Origin: Larkinella rosea
GTDB taxonomy: Bacteria > Bacteroidota > Bacteroidia > Cytophagales > Spirosomataceae
NCBI RefSeq assembly: GCF_003858635.1
Contig: NZ_RQJO01000009.1
Span: 806,001 to 870,000, forward strand
Reading direction: 5' to 3'
DNA: 64,000 bases
Position 1 is the stretch's first letter, and each line of letters begins with the position of its first letter. The notes under the pieces were generated by a model. It worked only from the letters and a program-made list of their open reading frames with translations, did not search any database and was not told where the DNA came from. Positions 26,588-35,549 of the stretch are shown piece by piece. Position numbers and translations under genes: made by a program.

Positions 26588-27355
26588 TTACCTTCCGATC
26601 CATTCTTTGAAATCCCGGCTTCGGTCCCGATCAACGATGATATCCTGGGCAATCCCGCCGGAATCCAAATCAACTTTAAGCTGTCCGGTAAGGTAGGAAT
26701 GAATTTGCAAAACCGCTCTTATTTCCACAATAAACTGGTCGTTAATCCGGAAAAAACAGCGGGGCTCCAGAAATTCTTCCAGCACATCGAGGGAGTGGTC
26801 CACAACATACCGGTTTCGGTCCCGGCCATACAAATACGTGGTTCCGTCTTTTGCGTAAAAGTAACTGACCTCGGAAGCATCGACCGAGAGCAATTGCTGG
26901 TGGTATTTGGCCAGAAACTGACTTCGAAACTCCGGTTGCCGGGTCTGTTTGCGGAGGTCGTCAACTAAAAAACCGATGTCGGTTGAGGTGACTTTGGGCG
27001 ACCGGAGCTGGGAATACTTGGCCATTATCTGCGCCAGATCGTCTTTTTTGATCGGTTTCAGCAGGTAATCGAAGCGGTTTGCCTGAAACGACTTCACCGC
27101 AAACTCATCGTAGGAGGTCGTGAAGACGACCGGACATTCGATGGAAACCAGGTTGAAGATTTCAAAACTCTGGCCGTCAGAAAGCTCGATGTCCATCAGA
27201 ATCAGCTCGGGCAGCGGGTGGGCATTCAGCCAGTCGACCGTCGACTCAATTCCGTCCGTCACGCCAATGATCCGGGTCGTCGGAGCAACCTGATTCAGGA
27301 GCTTAACGAGTTTCTGAACGGCGAGTGGTTCGTCTTCAACGATGAGAATGTCCAT
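26588..27355 (-). CDS. LytTR-family response regulator
   Basis: The ATG at 27355 gives the usual start MDILIVEDEP; the longer frame adds 16 unlikely residues. The 255-residue protein has a receiver (Asp55 in LILMDIELS, Lys in LLKPIKK), a linker, and a LytTR domain (VSYFYAKDGTTYLYG, then PRCFFRINDQFIVE). The kinase follows after one base, so this is a coupled two-gene operon. The typical helix of LytTR after the last strand is short. Targets unknown. Confidence 0.93.
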   Translation of the reverse strand: MDILIVEDEPLAVQKLVKLLNQVAPTTRIIGVTDGIESTVDWLNAHPLPELILMDIELSDGQSFEIFNLVSIECPVVFTTSYDEFAVKSFQANRFDYLLKPIKKDDLAQIMAKYSQLRSPKVTSTDIGFLVDDLRKQTRQPEFRSQFLAKYHQQLLSVDASEVSYFYAKDGTTYLYGRDRNRYVVDHSLDVLEEFLEPRCFFRINDQFIVEIRAVLQIHSYLTGQLKVDLDSGGIAQDIIVDRDRSRDFKEWIGR

Positions 27356-27586
27356 AGTTCTGCCAAATGAAAAGGAGTTGAAGTACGAACGACTATTATC
27401 CAATAAAAACGAAATAATGGATAAACCGGAAAGATTTCAACCTGAATTGTTGTTTTTGTTGTTTGAAATGGGAAGATTACAGTCGATCAGGTAGAAATTT
27501 GCGGACAATTTCATTTTTAACGCACAAAAAATAAGAACAAACTGTTATCCATTTAGAGCTTGTTTTGCGTCAATTCTATTTAGATA

Positions 27587-28822
27587 ATGCAATTTTCAAC
27601 ACACTTGTCATCAACTGTACAAACGCAGCAAACCAGTTATTCCGTTTGGCAGGCTGCCGTTCAGGCGGGGTATCCCGCAGCCATCTGGCGTTTGCCAAAC
27701 CGGACCGATCGGGAATTAATTATTGATGCATCCGGGCACGTGTCAACTGTGGCAATGGATTTGGAAGAGTTGCCGATGGGGTTCGCCGTTAGTCCATTTC
27801 TCAATCCGGAAGCGGAAAATACCTTCTTTTTAAAAGCCGATTTCTACTGGCGGTTCGACGAAAACGGCACCATTCTGGCCACCGAAAATAAAATGTCCGA
27901 CGGCCATCCGGCATTTGATGCGCTGTTCGGAAAAGACCGGGCGGTACCTAAAATTGAGACGGTTCCGGATGTCCGGATTGTGGAGCCGGGGGATAACCAG
28001 CAGTTGTGGTTTGAGAAATCCGTGAGCCGGGCTATTCGCCAGATCGAACGCGGAACGTTTCGCAAGGTGGTGCTGGCTCGGACAAAAGCCATCCGGTTTG
28101 AGGAGCAGCCTGATATTCCGACGTTATTCAACCGCCTGTGCAGTGCTTATCCCAATGCATTTGTCTCCGCGGTTTATCTGCCTGATCTCAATCAGGTCTG
28201 GATTGGTGCTACGCCCGAGCGGCTGGTGAGCGTTGATGCCGACGGAATTTTTCGTACCGTTGCCCTGGCTGGAACACAACCCGCCTTCGACACCGAAGGG
28301 CGGACCAAACGGACGATGGATGCGCCCTGGACGCAGAAAGAAATTGAAGAACAGGCGTTGGTAGGTCGTTACATCATCGGATGTTTCAAGAAAATTCGGG
28401 TGCGCGAATACCTGGAAGAAGGCCCCAAAACCGTAATTGCGGGCAACCTGATGCACCTGCGCTCCGACTATTCGGTGGATACCCAGGCGCTTAATTTTCC
28501 ACAACTAGGCACCGTTATGTTGCGGCTCTTGCACCCAACGTCGGCGGTTTGCGGTATGCCCCGCGAAACCGCTCAGGAGTTTATTCTGGAAAACGAACCG
28601 CAGGCGCGCGAGCTCTACAGCGGTTTTCTCGGTCCGGTAAACATTTTCCGCTCCGGTGGCCCCGAAACGCATTTGTTCGTCAATTTGCGCTGCATGAAAC
28701 TGGAAGGGCAGGAGGGAACGCTTTACGCCGGAGCCGGTTTGACCGCAGACTCCGTTCCCGCCAAAGAATGGCGGGAAACCGAACTGAAATGTGATACTCT
28801 TTTGTCGTTATTAACGAAATAA
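27587..28822 (+). CDS. menF: Isochorismate synthase
   Basis: A 411-residue chorismate-binding enzyme that converts chorismate to isochorismate, the entry to menaquinone or siderophore synthesis. Conserved blocks are FRKVVLARTKAIRF, VWIGATPERLVS, ALAGTQP, HPTSAVCGMPRETAQEFI, ELYSGFLGPVN and LYAGAGLTADSVPAKEWRET. The last holds the acidic residues for magnesium. With no siderophore synthesis genes nearby and a MenI-like thioesterase close, menaquinone is the likely product. It ends in a heptad-type hairpin shared with the convergent small genes. Confidence 0.92.
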   Translation: MQFSTHLSSTVQTQQTSYSVWQAAVQAGYPAAIWRLPNRTDRELIIDASGHVSTVAMDLEELPMGFAVSPFLNPEAENTFFLKADFYWRFDENGTILATENKMSDGHPAFDALFGKDRAVPKIETVPDVRIVEPGDNQQLWFEKSVSRAIRQIERGTFRKVVLARTKAIRFEEQPDIPTLFNRLCSAYPNAFVSAVYLPDLNQVWIGATPERLVSVDADGIFRTVALAGTQPAFDTEGRTKRTMDAPWTQKEIEEQALVGRYIIGCFKKIRVREYLEEGPKTVIAGNLMHLRSDYSVDTQALNFPQLGTVMLRLLHPTSAVCGMPRETAQEFILENEPQARELYSGFLGPVNIFRSGGPETHLFVNLRCMKLEGQEGTLYAGAGLTADSVPAKEWRETELKCDTLLSLLTK

Positions 28823-28831
28823 CCAATTCGT

Positions 28832-28888
28832 AATAAATAAGGCACAATGAACAGGCTGACGCTCATGATTCATTGTGCCTTATTTATT
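28832..28888. repeat. Heptad-armed inverted repeat, copy D (terminator-like)
   Basis: A perfect 20-base stem (28832-28851 with 28869-28888) is made of ATAAATA, AGGCACA and ATGAACA. The loop holds the core GGCTGACGC. It lies between menF and the convergent acidic gene and would stop transcription from both sides. Confidence 0.85.
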
Positions 28889-28898
28889 GTTCATTCAT

Positions 28899-29045
28899 TT
28901 ACCGCTCTCCTTCCGCCGGAGCATTGGGTGCCAGATGTTCTTCCGTATCCCGGTTTCCCTGCGCACTGCTGGCCGACGACTGCGTATCGCTGTCGGGAGC
29001 GGTTTCTTCCGATTCCAGATCGGGTTTTTCTTCATCCGGTTTCAT
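28899..29045 (-). CDS. Very small acidic protein (48 residues)
   Basis: ATG at 29045, stop at 28899. The product begins MKPDEEKPDLESEETAPDSD and ends in a Ser/Ala/Gln-rich stretch; Glu and Asp make up about a third. It has no signal peptide, cysteine or helix motif and is probably disordered. It follows the other acidic gene after 24 bases on the same strand, so the two look like one transcript. Not recognised; coding status rests on the clean frame, position and matching character of its neighbour. Confidence 0.5.
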   Translation of the reverse strand: MKPDEEKPDLESEETAPDSDTQSSASSAQGNRDTEEHLAPNAPAEGER

Positions 29046-29069
29046 CTGATTTCGGGTTTATGGTGAAGG

Positions 29070-29285
29070 TTAAACGTCATCCTCTTCGTCTTCTTCATCG
29101 ATATCTTCGTCATCATCGTCGGTGATGGTGAGTTCTTCTTCATCATATTCTTCATCATCTTCCTCCTCAGGACCGGAAGACAGCGCTGCGGAACCACCGT
29201 AACCGCTGTTGGTCAGATTGGTAGGGTATTTAGCATCCGCAGAAAGCTCGGCGCCGGGTGCGATTGGGCTGTTTGAAAGTGCCAT
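29070..29285 (-). CDS. Small protein with a polyacidic tail (71 residues)
   Basis: The N-terminal half (ALSNSPIAPGAELSADAKYP) is uncharged and Gly/Ser/Asn-rich. The C-terminal 35 residues are almost only Glu and Asp with a few Tyr, Thr and Ile. No signal peptide. Polyacidic tails of this kind bind basic proteins or calcium, or mimic nucleic acid, but no function can be named. It stands alone with the 48-residue gene between menF and a divergent kinase. Confidence 0.65.
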   Translation of the reverse strand: MALSNSPIAPGAELSADAKYPTNLTNSGYGGSAALSSGPEEEDDEEYDEEELTITDDDDEDIDEEDEEDDV

Positions 29286-29379
29286 TATGATACAGTTTAC
29301 ATGGAAATATCACTAAAACCCGACGCACGAAAGAAGGTTTGAAAGATTTTTGACCAATGATAGAATGGGAATGGTTCTT

Positions 29380-29412
29380 TTGATCAGGTACCGTTTCTTT
29401 TCTTTATATTTG
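29380..29412 (+). promoter_or_regulatory. Promoter of the TPR kinase operon
   Basis: TTG (29380-29382), a 22-base spacer and TATATTTG (29405-29412) match the Bacteroidota pattern. It lies inside the longest reading of the next ORF and 25 bases before the ATG at 29437, which supports that later start. Confidence 0.6.
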
Positions 29413-29436
29413 CCTGGATATGAATTGATTACCGGC

Positions 29437-31683
29437 ATGTTTCGAACGGGATTACTGTTTCTTGGGATATTTCTGTTTTTTGCGAAAACCGCCTTTTCTC
29501 AAACCGATGGAGACCCGGAAAACCGGGCCGAGTGGGAGCGGCTGAAAAAACAGTCGATCACGGAAACTACGTTTCGGGCCGCTTGCGATCTGATGCAGGC
29601 CACTGGCCGGACCAACATCAACCGCAGTTACGACATGCTGGCCGAGTATGTGCCACTGGTTCGGAAAACCGGAAACCGGGCATGGGTTCACATCCTGCTG
29701 ATGGGTTGGGCGCGGGCCAGGTCGTCGATGATTTTTTCGAAAGAAGCCGAATCGCTCTACCGCCAGGCGCGCGAAAATGCAGGAAACCACACCCGGTTTT
29801 ACCGGGAAGCCATTGTCGGCACGGTTTTGATGTACGGCGAGTGGGGAAAGATGGATTCCCTCACAAAATACCTGGAAATCGGTGAAAAAGAGAGCCTGAA
29901 AGCCCACGACAACGAAAGTCTGTCGTTTATCTATACGTTCGGGGGGATGACTCAATTGAGTGACACCGCCAGACTGCGGAAATCGTTTCAGCGAGCGATG
30001 GAAGTTGCCAAAGACGTTCCGAATAAAAACGCTCTTTTTACAGCAAAGTATAATTTCGCTGTTCATTATTACCGGAATAATCCGCAAAAACAGGTCGCGG
30101 AATTTGAAGCCTTGCTGGAACTGGCGAAAGATTCCAGCCTGAACAAATATCCCCGAAAACTCTACGAACGAACCGCCTTTACCTTCCGAAATGCCGGTCC
30201 GAGCGTATATTATCAATTGATGCAGATCAATCTGCTGCTGACTGATTACGAAAACGCCTGGAAATTTGCCGAACTGTTTTATAATGCAACCGTTAAACCC
30301 AACCCAATGGGAATTCAGGCGGCTTATTTTAATTCGGAAATCGCGATTGTAAAAATCTATCAGAACGATCTGCCCGCTGCCCGTACGTACTTAACAATGA
30401 GTAGAAACTTATTTAAAGTGCCGGAAATGGAGATTCCCTATTACGGTTATTTTCTGGCGGCCGGTTTTTTGGCGGAGAAAACCGGAAACTATAAAAAAGC
30501 CCTTACGTACTATGAAGTGATCCGAAAAATGGGCGGAACCGGCGTCGGTTTAAACCTGCTTCCTTCAGACATATACTACGCACACACCCTGATTTTGACT
30601 AACCAGCTGGCAAAAGCCGGGCAGGTATTTGACGAATTTCGTCCGAAATTAAAAAATGTGGAATACACGGCGACTGGCTTTTATTTTTATAAATATTACG
30701 CCGACTATTTAAAAACCAAAGGCGATTATCTGGGGTATGGTATCGCACAGGAGCGGTTTTCTACCATCAGGGATTCCCTGACGAATTTAAATAAATACCG
30801 GGCTATTCAGGAGATTCTGGCGAAAGTACGAATTCGGGATAAAGAGCAGCAGATTGCGCGGTTGAACGAAGAAAGTCTCGCCCGTGACCGTGACATCCGG
30901 CGCGAACGGATCTTCTATTCGGTTGCTTTTGGACTGGCGGCCTTAACCATTGTATTCCTGATTTTATACCTGCGAAACCGCCAGATTCGCAGCCGGCAAA
31001 AGGAAGAATTGCAGCAGCGAATGTTGGAGCAGATTGAAAAACAGCGCCACATTGAATTGATGGAAGGAATCATGCAGGCTGAAGAAAACGAGCGCCATAA
31101 AATTGCGGATCAGCTGCACGATGAGGTCAATACGATGCTGGCGCTGGCGTCGCTCAACATTTCATCGACGCTCGAGAACGGCATTCGCGATAATCGGACG
31201 GAACAGAAACTCCATAAAACCCAGGAGGTGCTGACGTCCGTTTCCTCCACCATCCGCGGAATAAGCCACCGGTTGACACCTTTAACCATCGAGCGATCCG
31301 GTTTTCGAAAAGCGATTGAAGAACTGGCCGAAACGGTTAATCTGACCGGAAAGATCGAGCTGGAAACCATCGTTTTCGGCTTTGAGGACAACACAAAATA
31401 TGCGGTTTCTTATCTGAATGATCTGTACCGGATTGTGCAGGAGCTGGTGCATAACATTCTGAAACACGCGCAGGCAACCGATGCGCTCGTGGAAGTAATT
31501 GAACATGAACAAACTATCTCGATTGTGGTGGAAGATAACGGCGTCGGAATTCCGGATGATTCGATTAACAACGGGAAAGGATTGAGTGGAATGAAAGCGA
31601 AGGTTGCGTATCTTAACGGGCAAATCGAAATAAAACGGAAATCGGACAACGGAACGCTGGTTGTGATCGAAATTCCTACTTAA
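29437..31683 (+). CDS. TPR-containing sensor histidine kinase (NarX/DesK-like core)
   Basis: 748 residues from the ATG at 29437, which begins a signal peptide (MFRTGLLFLGIFLFFAKTAF). Residues about 20-480 are periplasmic TPR helices. A membrane helix follows (YSVAFGLAALTIVFLILYL), then a coiled coil. The HisKA_3 domain has His561 in ADQLHDEVNTMLA. The HATPase domain shows VQELVHNILKHA and VEDNGVGIPDD. The NarL-type regulator starts 10 bases after it, so they form one two-component pair. The signal is unknown. Confidence 0.93.
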   Translation: MFRTGLLFLGIFLFFAKTAFSQTDGDPENRAEWERLKKQSITETTFRAACDLMQATGRTNINRSYDMLAEYVPLVRKTGNRAWVHILLMGWARARSSMIFSKEAESLYRQARENAGNHTRFYREAIVGTVLMYGEWGKMDSLTKYLEIGEKESLKAHDNESLSFIYTFGGMTQLSDTARLRKSFQRAMEVAKDVPNKNALFTAKYNFAVHYYRNNPQKQVAEFEALLELAKDSSLNKYPRKLYERTAFTFRNAGPSVYYQLMQINLLLTDYENAWKFAELFYNATVKPNPMGIQAAYFNSEIAIVKIYQNDLPAARTYLTMSRNLFKVPEMEIPYYGYFLAAGFLAEKTGNYKKALTYYEVIRKMGGTGVGLNLLPSDIYYAHTLILTNQLAKAGQVFDEFRPKLKNVEYTATGFYFYKYYADYLKTKGDYLGYGIAQERFSTIRDSLTNLNKYRAIQEILAKVRIRDKEQQIARLNEESLARDRDIRRERIFYSVAFGLAALTIVFLILYLRNRQIRSRQKEELQQRMLEQIEKQRHIELMEGIMQAEENERHKIADQLHDEVNTMLALASLNISSTLENGIRDNRTEQKLHKTQEVLTSVSSTIRGISHRLTPLTIERSGFRKAIEELAETVNLTGKIELETIVFGFEDNTKYAVSYLNDLYRIVQELVHNILKHAQATDALVEVIEHEQTISIVVEDNGVGIPDDSINNGKGLSGMKAKVAYLNGQIEIKRKSDNGTLVVIEIPT

Positions 31684-31693
31684 TCATACGATT

Positions 31694-32323
31694 ATGGCTT
31701 TACGCCTGCTGATTGCGGACGACCATCCGTTGCTGGTCGACGGGTTGATTTCGGTGCTGGAAGAAATCGAAGATGTGCTGGTGTTGGAACCGGTCAGCAA
31801 TGGTCGGCAGTTGATCGACCGCTTGCGAAAGCTGGTCGTCGATGTGATTCTCCTGGACTTGAACATGCCGCATCTGGACGGTATTGCCTCGCTGAAAATT
31901 ATTAAAACCGAGTTTTTTCATGTCAAAGTGATTGTGTTTACCAGCTACGATCAGCCCAAATTAATCCGGGAAATAAAAACGTTAGGCGCCGAAGGTTATT
32001 TGCTGAAAACGAGTAATTCCACAACGCTGAAAAAGGCGATTGCCACGGTGGCGGCCGGGAAAACCTGGTTTCCGGAAACCGCTGTTGAATCGCCGGAACC
32101 GGAAATACCGGCGGATGATTTTATTAAAAAATACCAGATTACGAAGCGGGAAGTTGAAATTATCCGGATGATTGCCGAAGGTCTGACGACCAAACAAATC
32201 GGCGACCGGTTGTTCGTCAGTGAATTTACCATCAATTCGCACCGCCGGAATATCTGCCGCAAACTCAACATTTACACACCCGTCGGCCTGCTCAATTTTG
32301 CCAAAGAGCAGGGCCTGGTGTGA
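31694..32323 (+). CDS. NarL/LuxR-family response regulator
   Basis: A 209-residue regulator. The receiver has IADDHPLLVDG, the phospho-acceptor Asp55 in VILLDLNMPH and Lys in YLLKTSN. The LuxR-type helix-turn-helix is TKREVEIIRMIAEGLTTKQI followed by FVSEFTINSHRRNICRKL. Directly downstream of the TPR kinase, its likely partner. It ends 40 bases before the amidohydrolase gene, whose block it may control (inference). Confidence 0.94.
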   Translation: MALRLLIADDHPLLVDGLISVLEEIEDVLVLEPVSNGRQLIDRLRKLVVDVILLDLNMPHLDGIASLKIIKTEFFHVKVIVFTSYDQPKLIREIKTLGAEGYLLKTSNSTTLKKAIATVAAGKTWFPETAVESPEPEIPADDFIKKYQITKREVEIIRMIAEGLTTKQIGDRLFVSEFTINSHRRNICRKLNIYTPVGLLNFAKEQGLV

Positions 32324-32363
32324 ATCCGGAATACTAACCGTCCTAATTCGTATTTTATTGATT

Positions 32364-33323
32364 ATGAAAGTATTGCCATCGGTTTCGCGTCGTGGATTTA
32401 TAACCCGCTCCGGTATTTTTCTGGCCGGAACAGCGATGAACCTGAAACTACCCGGTTTGAGCGAGCCGCTAGCCGAACCCATCATCGACATCCACCAGCA
32501 TACCGACTACATGGGCCGGACCCACGATCAGTTGATGGCGCACCAGCGGGCGATGGGAGTGACCACCACAATTTTGCTTCCGGCGGGCACCCCGGCGTTT
32601 GGGCTTTCGACGCACAAAGGGCAATCGAACGGGCTTCAGGCGAAATGCAGCGGCAACGAAACCTGCTACAACCTGGTGAAGCAGTATCCCCAAGAATTGC
32701 TTTTTGCGGCCAATGAAGTGCCTGATTTACCGGACGCTACGCTGGAAATTGAAAAGTACCTGAAGCTGGGTGCGCTCCTGATTGGAGAGTCCAAGTTCGG
32801 GGTTACGTGCGACTCGCCGGACATGCAGCGTATTTACGAATTGGCTCAGTCTTATCGGGTTCCGGTTTTGATGCACTGGCAGCACGGAATGTATAATTAT
32901 GATTTTGACCGGTTTCATACGATGCTGGAAAAATACCCGAACGTGAATTTTATCGGACACGCGCAAACGTTTTGGGCCAACATCGACAAAGCCCATCAGG
33001 ACCAGACGGTTTTGTATCCGAAAACCAAAGTGACGCCCGGCGGCATAACGGATCGGCTGTTGAGCGATTACCCGAATATGTACGCGGATATGTCGGCAGG
33101 TTCGGGACTGAATGCGCTGCTGCGCGACGAAGAACACACCCGGGGCTTTCTGGACCGTCACCAGAATAAAATTCTGTATGGCAGTGATTGCCTGGATGCG
33201 GCTGGCCACGGCCCCGAATGCCAGGGTTCGCAGACCATCGCGGCCATTCGCCGACTGGCCCCTTCCAAACGCATTGAGCGTAAGATTCTCTATGAAAATG
33301 CAAAAAAATTATTCAGATTGTAG
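32364..33323 (+). CDS. Tat-exported amidohydrolase-family protein
   Basis: Start at ATG 32364, giving a twin-arginine signal (SRRGFITRSGIFLAG); the longer frame overlaps the regulator gene. The 319-residue protein has a metal-dependent TIM barrel of the amidohydrolase_2 type. The HxH motif is IIDIHQHTDY, the middle ligand is near VPVLMHWQHG, a further His is in NFIGHAQTFW, and the last Asp is in LYGSDCLDAAGHG. Relatives are hydrolases or decarboxylases. The substrate is not evident. It heads a same-strand cluster with a dehydrogenase-like lipoprotein and a HiPIP. Confidence 0.85.
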   Translation: MKVLPSVSRRGFITRSGIFLAGTAMNLKLPGLSEPLAEPIIDIHQHTDYMGRTHDQLMAHQRAMGVTTTILLPAGTPAFGLSTHKGQSNGLQAKCSGNETCYNLVKQYPQELLFAANEVPDLPDATLEIEKYLKLGALLIGESKFGVTCDSPDMQRIYELAQSYRVPVLMHWQHGMYNYDFDRFHTMLEKYPNVNFIGHAQTFWANIDKAHQDQTVLYPKTKVTPGGITDRLLSDYPNMYADMSAGSGLNALLRDEEHTRGFLDRHQNKILYGSDCLDAAGHGPECQGSQTIAAIRRLAPSKRIERKILYENAKKLFRL

Positions 33324-33374
33324 TCCGTTTCGTGCACTTTCCCGAAAACCGGTTTTCCTATATCCCCGTTAAAA

Positions 33375-35528
33375 ATGAACGAATGCTCCCCGAATCGGCT
33401 GTTGTCGATGGCCTGTCTGCTGAGTCTGATCCTCTGTTTTTCCTGTTCAACCAAGCGGTATGCCGATCCGCTGTCGCCCGAAGAATCGTTGAAGACGTTT
33501 CAGCTTCGGGAGGGTTTCAAGGCGGAGATTTTTGCGGCCGAACCCGTCATTGCGGACCCGGTCGATCTGGCATTCGACGAGCAGGGCAGGGCTTTTGTGG
33601 TTGAAATGGGGGATTATCCGGGCAAACCGGAAGCGGGGAAAGGCAAAGGGAAAATCCGGATGCTGGAAGATACCAACCGCGATGGCCGGATGGATCGTTC
33701 AGTTGTTTTTGCCGATGCTATTCCGGACGCTACCAGCGTTTTGCCCTGGGAAGGCGGGTTGATTGTGGCGGCTGCCCCCGACATTCTATTTTTAAAAGAC
33801 ACCACCGGCGACAATCGGGCCGACATCCGGGAAGTGCTCTTTACCGGTTTTTTTGCGAACAATTCCGAAGCGCAGATCACGAGTCTGCGCTATGGCATCG
33901 ATAACTGGATTTACGCCAACAACAACGGCCAGGAAGGCCAGATTCGGTTTAACCGCAAGCCCAATGCGCCCGCTTTGACCGTCAACGGCGGTGATTTCCG
34001 GTTTCGGCTGGACCGCGGCTTGTTCGAAGTGGAGTCAGGCTCCGGCCAGTTTGGGCTGGCGATCGACGACTGGGGGCATCGGTTCTTTACCCAGAATACC
34101 CTGCACATTCAGCAGGCGCCGGTTGCCGGTCGGTACCTTCGCCGGAATCCCCATTTTCATCGTCCCAAATCGTCCGTCAATATTTCGGATCATGACCTGG
34201 AGATGTTTCAGGAAACCCCGCCCCCGTATTGGCGCAAGGAGCGCACGGAACGTCGGCAGAAGCAATACGCAGAGGCTAAACTGGACCGAAAAGAATACGC
34301 GGAGGATCATTTTACCGGTTCTTCCGGTGGCCATTTTTACGACGGAGATGCCTTTCCGTCGGCCTATTACGGATCGGTTTTTACGGGCGATGTGGCCGGT
34401 AACCTCGTTCACCGCGATGTATTGATTCCTTCAACTGACAGCCCGGTTTTCGTAGCCAAACGGGCGGAGGGCGAAACCGAACACGAGTTTCTGGCGTCGA
34501 CCGACCCTTGGTTTCGGCCCGATCATCTGACCACCGGCCCCGACGGTGCGCTGTACGTGGTTGATCTATACCGGCAGCACATTGAAACGCCGGTTTCGAT
34601 TCCCGACGATCTGAAAGCCGACATGGATTTTCTGAACGGAAACGATAAGGGACGGATTTACCGCATTCTCCCAGCCGATTCGAAAAACCGCCCGGCCGCT
34701 TCGCCCAATCTGCGCAATCGGAAATCGGCGGAACTGGTGGAATTGCTGGGGCATCCGAACCGCTGGTGGCGGTTGCAGGCGCAGCGGTTGCTGCTCGAAC
34801 GGCAGGATCGATCGGTGATTTCGCAGCTGTCAAAAATGGTGAGTGAGCATAAGGACCCGCGTGTCCGGCTGCACGCGTTGTATACGCTGGAAGGACTGAA
34901 TGCCCTCAACAGCGGTTTGGTGCGGCTGGCGTTGCAGGATGCGCAACCCGGCGTTCGTGAACACGGATTGATCCTGGCCGAGCGGTTTCCCGATTTGTTG
35001 CCCCAACTGCTGAAAATGACCGGCGATTCGTCCAGTCAGGTGGCATTGCAGGCTAGTTTGAGCATCGGCCAATTTACCACTCCGGTCGTGGTTTCGACAT
35101 TGGCGGAAGTCATTCAGAAACACAGCGAAAACAACTGGTTCCGAACCGCCGTGCTGAGTTCGCCGGCGGGTTCGTCACCCGAATTACTGCGTTTACTCGT
35201 CAACCAGAAAACGATTTTGAGCGATACGACTTCCGGGAAAATGGCGTTTCTGAACGATTTTTCAAAGGTGATTGGCCGTCGGAACCGGCCCGCAGAGGTA
35301 AGCCGTTTGCTGAGTTTATTGACGAGTCCGGTCCAACAGAAAGAGAGCTGGCAGGTTGCCGGTTTAACCGGTTTGGCCGAAGGATTTGCCCAAGCCGAAG
35401 TCAAAAAGGGTCCCGATTCGGAAGTAACCCAATCGATTCAGAACCTGGAGCAAGCCACGCAATCGGAAGCGGTGAAAAAAGCCATTCAGGCCGTGCGGGA
35501 AGCGCTGGCAAAACCCAGTACCATCTGA
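33375..35528 (+). CDS. Lipoprotein with sorbosone-dehydrogenase-like propeller and HEAT repeats
   Basis: A 717-residue lipoprotein (lipobox in LILCFSCS). Residues about 45-430 form a beta-propeller of the putative membrane-bound dehydrogenase type: DPVDLAFDEQGRAFVVEMGD, EDTNRDGRMD, and GPDGALYVVDLYRQHIE. This family is common in Bacteroidota and planctomycetes. Residues about 450-700 are HEAT-like helices. Many relatives also carry a C-terminal cytochrome c, but no CxxCH is present here. The HiPIP encoded 21 bases downstream may replace it as electron acceptor (inference). Reaction unknown. Confidence 0.8.
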   Translation: MNECSPNRLLSMACLLSLILCFSCSTKRYADPLSPEESLKTFQLREGFKAEIFAAEPVIADPVDLAFDEQGRAFVVEMGDYPGKPEAGKGKGKIRMLEDTNRDGRMDRSVVFADAIPDATSVLPWEGGLIVAAAPDILFLKDTTGDNRADIREVLFTGFFANNSEAQITSLRYGIDNWIYANNNGQEGQIRFNRKPNAPALTVNGGDFRFRLDRGLFEVESGSGQFGLAIDDWGHRFFTQNTLHIQQAPVAGRYLRRNPHFHRPKSSVNISDHDLEMFQETPPPYWRKERTERRQKQYAEAKLDRKEYAEDHFTGSSGGHFYDGDAFPSAYYGSVFTGDVAGNLVHRDVLIPSTDSPVFVAKRAEGETEHEFLASTDPWFRPDHLTTGPDGALYVVDLYRQHIETPVSIPDDLKADMDFLNGNDKGRIYRILPADSKNRPAASPNLRNRKSAELVELLGHPNRWWRLQAQRLLLERQDRSVISQLSKMVSEHKDPRVRLHALYTLEGLNALNSGLVRLALQDAQPGVREHGLILAERFPDLLPQLLKMTGDSSSQVALQASLSIGQFTTPVVVSTLAEVIQKHSENNWFRTAVLSSPAGSSPELLRLLVNQKTILSDTTSGKMAFLNDFSKVIGRRNRPAEVSRLLSLLTSPVQQKESWQVAGLTGLAEGFAQAEVKKGPDSEVTQSIQNLEQATQSEAVKKAIQAVREALAKPSTI

Positions 35529-35549
35529 TCAAAAGATTCTTCGTTGCGT

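Noticed and set aside
28847-29125. A 92-codon plus-strand frame after menF
   Set aside because: It runs through the hairpin loop and antisense to the two acidic genes, with no family features.
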